Origin: Rhizobium sp. R635
GTDB lineage: Bacteria; Pseudomonadota; Alphaproteobacteria; Rhizobiales; Rhizobiaceae
Assembly (NCBI RefSeq): GCF_002211285.1
Contig: NZ_LOKX01000032.1
Coordinates: 186,001-250,000 of the forward strand
Direction: 5' to 3'
Length of the DNA: 64,000 nucleotides
The position numbers and the translations under genes were made by a program. Position 1 is the stretch's first letter. Each line of letters begins with the position of its first letter. Below, one piece after another: positions 60,172 through 64,000 of this stretch. The notes beneath the pieces were generated by a model. It worked only from the letters and a program-made list of their open reading frames with translations, ran no database searches and was not told the origin of the DNA.

Positions 60172-60606
60172 CTACTCATCGGATACTGGGCGGCCTGGAT
60201 TAAATGAGATGGCAACCTTCTTAGCTCTGATGAAGCCATCCAGGCCATAGCATGGGATAAGTTCGATCTCGATATCGTGAGGGTCTGCCGACACGGGATA
60301 GTAGCTGGATCGACCTCTGTCGGTCGCGTAGCGGAGGACTAATCCCGCAATGACATTCTGGTTGCTAAACCCGTCCAATTGCAGGTCCATAACCTCTTCG
60401 AGCTTAAACGTGACGATAGCATGCTTATCGAGAACGATGTAGCCATTGGGATCGACCTTATCGGTCATGATCCAACCGTGAATTTTCAACTCACTTGTGC
60501 CGGTTCGGTTGAGAGAAAGGCTAATGATTTCCGCGTCGTGAAAAGTTGGCTCTTCACCAAACCATGCCAGCAATTCGGCTCCGCCCGGCATGTCAGAATA
60601 GTTCAT
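60172..60606 (-). CDS. Imm50-like immunity protein, no toxin gene adjacent
   Basis: About 144 residues starting MNYSDMPGGAELLAWFGEEP, followed by FHDAEIISLSLNRTGTSELK. The aromatic-P-x-F-H-D-A-E-I start and alternating beta strands resemble the immunity protein 50 family that protects against polymorphic toxins. Base composition is clearly lower in GC than the flanking genes, and no toxin-sized gene is adjacent. A start at 60639 is also open. It is probably an orphan immunity gene from a lost or distant toxin locus. Confidence 0.65.
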   Translation of the reverse strand: MNYSDMPGGAELLAWFGEEPTFHDAEIISLSLNRTGTSELKIHGWIMTDKVDPNGYIVLDKHAIVTFKLEEVMDLQLDGFSNQNVIAGLVLRYATDRGRSSYYPVSADPHDIEIELIPCYGLDGFIRAKKVAISFNPGRPVSDE

Positions 60607-60780
60607 AGACGACCTGAATAAAGTTGATGGCGTCATCATAACAATCCAAGCCGGCGTGACAATGTAAATTGGGAGCCCTTACGGTGACTGCATTCGGCCG
60701 GAAAGTGTCGTCGGTGATATCCGAGACATACGATTTATCCCGGCTTGGAATGTCACTCAGTTGCCGTGCACGTGGATTCA

Positions 60781-61818
60781 TTAACGCGGCGGTGCCACGC
60801 TGCCGCGCAAAACCAGGTGGCAGCCGAGTTCCAGGCGGTGGGCCGGGCGTTGCGGGTCGTTGGCGATCAGGCGTTGTTCGATGAGCGCTAAAGCCGCGGC
60901 GCCGAGTTTGTCGGTGGGGACGCTGACCGTCGAAAGCGGCGGGCGGCTGAATTCGCCGGGGACGATGTCGTCGAAGCCGAGGACCGATATTGCTTCGGGC
61001 ACGCGTATGTCGCGGTCGGCGAGCGCTTTCAGGCAGCCGAGCGCCAGGTTGTCGGCGGCGCAGAAGACGGCGGTGGCGCCTTTCATCGTCGGGTCGCGCT
61101 CGAGCAAAGCATTGATGGCGGCCTCGCCGTGCCTCGGCTCGTATCCCTCGGCTTCCAGGATCATATCTTTGGGCATAGGAAGATGGGCGGCCAAATAGGC
61201 ATCGGAAAAGCCGTCATACCGGCGCTGGATCGTCGTGCGGCCCTTCCAGGTCAGATGCAGGATGCGGCGATGGCCGAGCGCCAGTAGGTGCTCGATGCCG
61301 AGCCGCGCGCCGAAGCGGTTTTCAGGCGTCACCGTATCGACCAGCATGGCCGGGTCCTCGCCATTGACGATGACGACAGGCATGTCGGGGGAGGCGAGGC
61401 TGCGGATGAGTTCCGGTTGATCGTCGTTCAAGACCACGATGCCGTCCGCACGCTCGGACATTGCGATCTGCCGGACCTCGGCGCCGTCGATGCGCCGGCC
61501 GGTGCTGACATAAGGCACGATGCGGATGCCGCGGCGCTCGCACTCCCTGCGCAGACCGTTGAGGATCGTCCAGCTCACCAGGTTGAGATCGCTCTCGGGC
61601 GCGGCGTCATCGGGAATGGCGAGCAGCAGGACGCGCAGCGTGGCGATCGTCGCCTTTTTCCGGCGGCGGTCGAGATAGCCCAGGCGTTTGGCCGAATCCA
61701 GAACCCTTTCGCGCACTTCGATCGTCAGCGGCGCGGTTCCGTTCAGCGCGTGCGAGGCCGTGCTCAGCGACACATCGGCATCGCGCGCGACATCCTTGAG
61801 ATTGACTTTGCGTTCCAC
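60781..61818 (-). CDS. LacI-family transcriptional regulator
   Basis: A 345-residue LacI protein: helix-turn-helix NLKDVARDADVSLSTASHAL at 6-25, hinge region, ligand domain (ADGIVVLNDDQPELIRSLAS; LGHRRILHLTWKGRTTIQRR; AVFCAADNLALGCLKALADR; LGFDDIVPGEFSRPPLSTV). It is monocistronic. The ligand is a sugar by family. Candidate targets are its own AT-rich promoter and the pectic operon 3.3 kb away, whose AT-rich operators have no assigned regulator. Confidence 0.93.
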   Translation of the reverse strand: MERKVNLKDVARDADVSLSTASHALNGTAPLTIEVRERVLDSAKRLGYLDRRRKKATIATLRVLLLAIPDDAAPESDLNLVSWTILNGLRRECERRGIRIVPYVSTGRRIDGAEVRQIAMSERADGIVVLNDDQPELIRSLASPDMPVVIVNGEDPAMLVDTVTPENRFGARLGIEHLLALGHRRILHLTWKGRTTIQRRYDGFSDAYLAAHLPMPKDMILEAEGYEPRHGEAAINALLERDPTMKGATAVFCAADNLALGCLKALADRDIRVPEAISVLGFDDIVPGEFSRPPLSTVSVPTDKLGAAALALIEQRLIANDPQRPAHRLELGCHLVLRGSVAPPR

Positions 61819-61929
61819 TTTATTCCGTCACGATTGAGGTCGTGCCTTGAGGAGTTTCCGGAAAATCGCTGCCTTAAAAACCCCTTTGCCACAGAATGTT
61901 AATAGATTCAAATGCCTAGGATTGACAAA

Positions 61930-62032
61930 GAGGTTTTTAAGAGAGGTCAACATTTTAAAAAATGGGTACAGCCAAGATCCGCAGCCGATCTCCTGCGCAT
62001 TTTTAAAAATGTTGGGCCTCCTTAAAAACGTC
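61930..62032. repeat. 35-bp inverted repeat with embedded AT palindromes upstream of the second LacI gene
   Basis: The arm at 61930-61964 matches the reverse complement of 61998-62032 at 28 of 35 positions. Within the right arm, CATTTTTAAAAATG (61998-62011) is a perfect 14-bp palindrome; the left arm has the near copy CATTTTAAAAAATG (61951-61964). A CTTAAAAAC motif occurs in both arms and a third time at 61873-61881. The remaining gap between the LacI and TetR genes (61819-62084) carries no gene with a ribosome-binding site. It may be a regulatory array or a small mobile-element remnant. Confidence 0.65.
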
Positions 62033-62084
62033 CTTCCAAACCTCCTTGCCAATCTTGGCGGAGGAAAATCGGCCGGGGAGGCGA

Positions 62085-62717
62085 TCACTGAGGCTTGGCG
62101 AGCAGGCCGTTGAGCAGCAGGTCGATATAGGTCCTGAGAAAAGCCTCCTTGTCGGGGGTGGGCACGCGGCGGTTGTCGAATATCAGCCGCAGCACCGTCG
62201 TCGTCAGGATGGGCGCGGCCACGATGTCGGAGAACTCCACCGGAACTTGGCGAAACTCGCCGGATGCCACGCCCTCCAGAATGAGGGCGTCGAGCTTGGC
62301 GATCACAGGCGCGATGAACTGATCGTGGTGGCGGTCGATCAGGTCGGGGAATCTGTGTCCCTCCGCAATGACGAACCGCATCAGCTCGCGGGTCGTGCGA
62401 TCCTCGGCGACCTGTTCGTAGAGCAGGCGGAGAATGGAAAGGAGCCTGTCGGTCGTGCTGCCGCTGAGCCCGTCGGTCATAGCAAGCAGTTCCTGAAACG
62501 GCACGGATAAGTGATTGATCATCGCTTCGAAAAGCTTTTCCTTCGTCTCGAAGTAAACGTAGACCGTGCCCTTGGTGACGCCGACCCTGTCGGCGATGTC
62601 TTCGACGCGCGTGCCGGCGAAGCCGCTTCGGACGAATTCCTCGAAGGCGGCATCCAGGATCTGGATGGGCCGCAGCGCCTTTTGCTCCGCGCGTGTGAGT
62701 TTCTTCTGATCTGCCAT
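62085..62717 (-). CDS. TetR/AcrR-family repressor of the adjacent efflux operon
   Basis: A 210-residue repressor: helix-turn-helix VEDIADRVGVTKGTVYVYFE at about 38-57, C-terminal all-helical ligand domain. It is divergent from the RND adaptor genes, with a 22-bp palindrome between them. The C-terminal part (TRELMRFVIAEGHRFPDLI) is typical of AcrR-like regulators of multidrug pumps. The ligand is presumably a hydrophobic or plant-derived compound. Confidence 0.93.
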   Translation of the reverse strand: MADQKKLTRAEQKALRPIQILDAAFEEFVRSGFAGTRVEDIADRVGVTKGTVYVYFETKEKLFEAMINHLSVPFQELLAMTDGLSGSTTDRLLSILRLLYEQVAEDRTTRELMRFVIAEGHRFPDLIDRHHDQFIAPVIAKLDALILEGVASGEFRQVPVEFSDIVAAPILTTTVLRLIFDNRRVPTPDKEAFLRTYIDLLLNGLLAKPQ

Positions 62718-62770
62718 TCGTGCCTCGCCTCCCTTTAGTTGCCCGCCCTCATCCCTGCGGCAAAAGTTTC

Positions 62771-62792
62771 ATTGACTAATGCGTCAGTCAAT
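62771..62792. promoter_or_regulatory. TetR operator between the repressor and RND adaptor genes
   Basis: ATTGACT (62771-62777) and AGTCAAT (62786-62792) form a 22-bp interrupted palindrome, 54 bases before the TetR start and 37 before the adaptor start. Its TGACT/AGTCA core is common in operators of AcrR-type regulators. Confidence 0.65.
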
Positions 62793-62828
62793 TATATAGC
62801 AGCTGCCGTTGAGAGCAAGAGGTCAACT

Positions 62829-63902
62829 ATGAGAACCATTCTGGTCGCCACAGCGATCGTATGCGCCATCGGTCTGGGATCATGCAGCGATGCGGGCGGG
62901 CCGACCGAGCCGACCCCGCGGCAGGTCGGCGTCGTCGTCGCCAAGTCCGAGCCGCTGGCTCAGGGCGGCGTGATCACGGGAGAAGTCCGGGCACGCGTCC
63001 AGACCGATCTGTCCTTCCGCGTCAGCGGCAAGATCATCGAGCGGCTGGTGGAAGTCGGACAATCCGTGAAGGCGGGGCAGCTTCTGGCGCGCATCGATCC
63101 GGAAGAGCAGAAGGCCGACCTGGATGTGGCGGCGGCCAATCTTCAGTCCGCCGAGGCGCAGCAGACCCAGGCGCAGCTTGCCTTCGACCGCCAGCAGAGC
63201 CTGTTTCGAACCCAGGTAACGACACGCGCCGCGCTCGATCAGGCGCAGGAAGCGCTGCTGACGGCGCAGGCATCGACGAAATCGGCGCAGGCGCTCTTCG
63301 AAACAGCGCAGGACACCCTCTCCTATACGGAGCTGAAGGCCGATGCCGACGGGGTGATCACTGCCCGCAACGCCGAGGTCGGGCAGGTGGCGCAGGCCGC
63401 GCAGGTCGTCTTCACCCTTGCCCATGACGGCGATCGGGATGCCGTCTTCGAAGTGGTGGAGAGCGCATTCCTGCGCCCGATCGACGGCGACGGTACCGTG
63501 GCCCTTCTGTCGGACCCCTCGCAGAAGATCACGGCGAAGGTGCGCGAGATTTCGCCGACGATCGATTCGTCCACCGGCACCATCCGGGTCAAGGTCGCGA
63601 TTACGAGCGACGCGCCCATTCCACTCGGCGCTCCCGTCGTCGGAAAGTTCCGTTACGTCCCGCAGGACGTCATCCAGCTGCCCTGGTCGGCAATGACCTC
63701 CAAGGGCGGCAAGCCGGCCGTCTGGACCGTCGATCCCGCATCCTCCGCGGTCTCGGTGAAAGCGATCGATGTCGCCGGCTACGAGACCGGCAGCTTCGTC
63801 GTCAAGTCGGGCGTGTCGGCGGGAGATATCGTCGTGACCGACGGCACCAAATTCCTCAGGCCCGGCGAAATCGTGTCTTATGTCAAGGAAGCATCCAAGT
63901 GA
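62829..63902 (+). CDS. RND efflux periplasmic adaptor lipoprotein (first of two)
   Basis: A 357-residue membrane-fusion protein. The lipoprotein signal ends at Cys19 (IGLGSC lipobox). Barrel-sandwich halves lie at about 55-75 (TDLSFRVSGKIIERLVEVGQ) and about 165-190 (YTELKADADGVITARNAEVG), with an alpha-helical hairpin between (LQSAEAQQTQAQLAFDRQQS), then a beta-barrel and proximal domain. The ATG at 62829 follows AAGAGGTC; an ATG at 62739 adds 30 residues before the lipobox and overlaps the operator. Joins an inner-membrane RND pump to an outer-membrane channel. Confidence 0.93.
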   Translation: MRTILVATAIVCAIGLGSCSDAGGPTEPTPRQVGVVVAKSEPLAQGGVITGEVRARVQTDLSFRVSGKIIERLVEVGQSVKAGQLLARIDPEEQKADLDVAAANLQSAEAQQTQAQLAFDRQQSLFRTQVTTRAALDQAQEALLTAQASTKSAQALFETAQDTLSYTELKADADGVITARNAEVGQVAQAAQVVFTLAHDGDRDAVFEVVESAFLRPIDGDGTVALLSDPSQKITAKVREISPTIDSSTGTIRVKVAITSDAPIPLGAPVVGKFRYVPQDVIQLPWSAMTSKGGKPAVWTVDPASSAVSVKAIDVAGYETGSFVVKSGVSAGDIVVTDGTKFLRPGEIVSYVKEASK

Positions 63903-64000
63903 GCATTCGTCCCAAGATAATCGCACTGATGATGGGTACGGCCCTGATCTCCTCCTGCACCAAACAGGAGGAAAGCACTGCTGAAGCGCCCCGTCCGGTG
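63899..64000 (+). CDS. second RND adaptor-type lipoprotein, N-terminus only (cut by window edge)
   Basis: A GTG overlaps the previous stop by 4 bases (GTGA). The 34 residues seen are a lipoprotein signal: VSIRPKIIALMMGTALISSC with acylation Cys20, then KQEESTAEAPRPV, the usual start of RND periplasmic adaptors (A-P-R-P-V before the first beta strand). The rest lies beyond the window, so the adaptor call rests on position and this short stretch. Confidence 0.7.
   Translation, partial: MSIRPKIIALMMGTALISSCTKQEESTAEAPRPV

Noticed and set aside
60593..60781. 62-codon frame starting at the LacI stop and ending within the Imm50-like gene region
   Set aside because: It has a TAATG overlap but no ribosome-binding site of note; the internal CHAGLD segment looks like translated intergenic repeat DNA, and no toxin motif is seen.
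61847..62113. Overlapping open frames on both strands between LacI and TetR genes
   Set aside because: They arise from the AT-rich inverted repeats, lack ribosome-binding sites and run into the TetR coding end.

Overview
The window looks like high-GC alphaproteobacterial DNA of the Rhizobium leguminosarum/etli type. Reasons: PutA without an N-terminal DNA-binding domain next to an Lrp-type regulator, many CUT1 sugar ABC transporters, a groEL without groES, an EcfG-type stress promoter, several chemoreceptors, and two copies of a palindromic intergenic element of the kind called RIME in rhizobia. The species is an inference. No rRNA, tRNA, CRISPR array, IS element or replication origin was recognised. 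Both edges cut a gene: the end of an HxlR-type regulator on the left and an RND adaptor lipoprotein on the right.

Layout. 0-5 kb: HxlR remnant, then divergent putR / small ORF / putA (proline catabolism). 5-12.9 kb: a chemoreceptor with a very large sensory domain, small hypothetical genes, a LysR regulator, an HPP-CBS membrane protein with a DUF6522 partner, and a solitary groEL. 13-18 kb: a stress-type operon (unknown protein, Csp3-like copper-storage protein, DUF2934, HD hydrolase) behind a candidate EcfG promoter, then a PAS histidine kinase and an orphan antitoxin. 18.9-30 kb: a uronic-acid oligosaccharide locus. A leftward operon holds two permeases, GH88, ATPase, DUF624, binding protein and DUF2264; it is divergent from a heparinase II/III-like lyase and a discoidin-like protein. 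30-38 kb: GlxA-type regulator with a cysteine hydrolase, a TctDE-like two-component pair, a NitT/TauT-type ABC transporter and a FadR-type regulator. 38-47 kb: LacI / alpha-L-fucosidase / CUT1 transporter with two identical operator palindromes, then a binding-protein gene coupled to a chemoreceptor. 47-57.5 kb: a pectic oligosaccharide locus (divergent binding protein; an 840-residue protein of unknown family; GH105; GH28; ATPase; two permeases) flanked by AT-rich palindromes. 57.5-64 kb: a third chemoreceptor carrying a CheR-tether pentapeptide, an orphan immunity-type gene, a second LacI with an AT-rich inverted-repeat promoter region, and TetR / RND adaptor genes.

How it works together. 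The main theme is capture of plant or rhizosphere polysaccharide fragments. Three CUT1 transporters import oligosaccharides, and the linked glycosidases and lyases (GH88, GH105, GH28, GH29, heparinase-like, DUF2264) show no export signals, so cleavage is probably cytoplasmic. Chemoreceptors, one probably reading a periplasmic sugar-binding protein, would steer cells to these nutrients. Most promoters, operators and substrate assignments are inferences from motifs and gene context.
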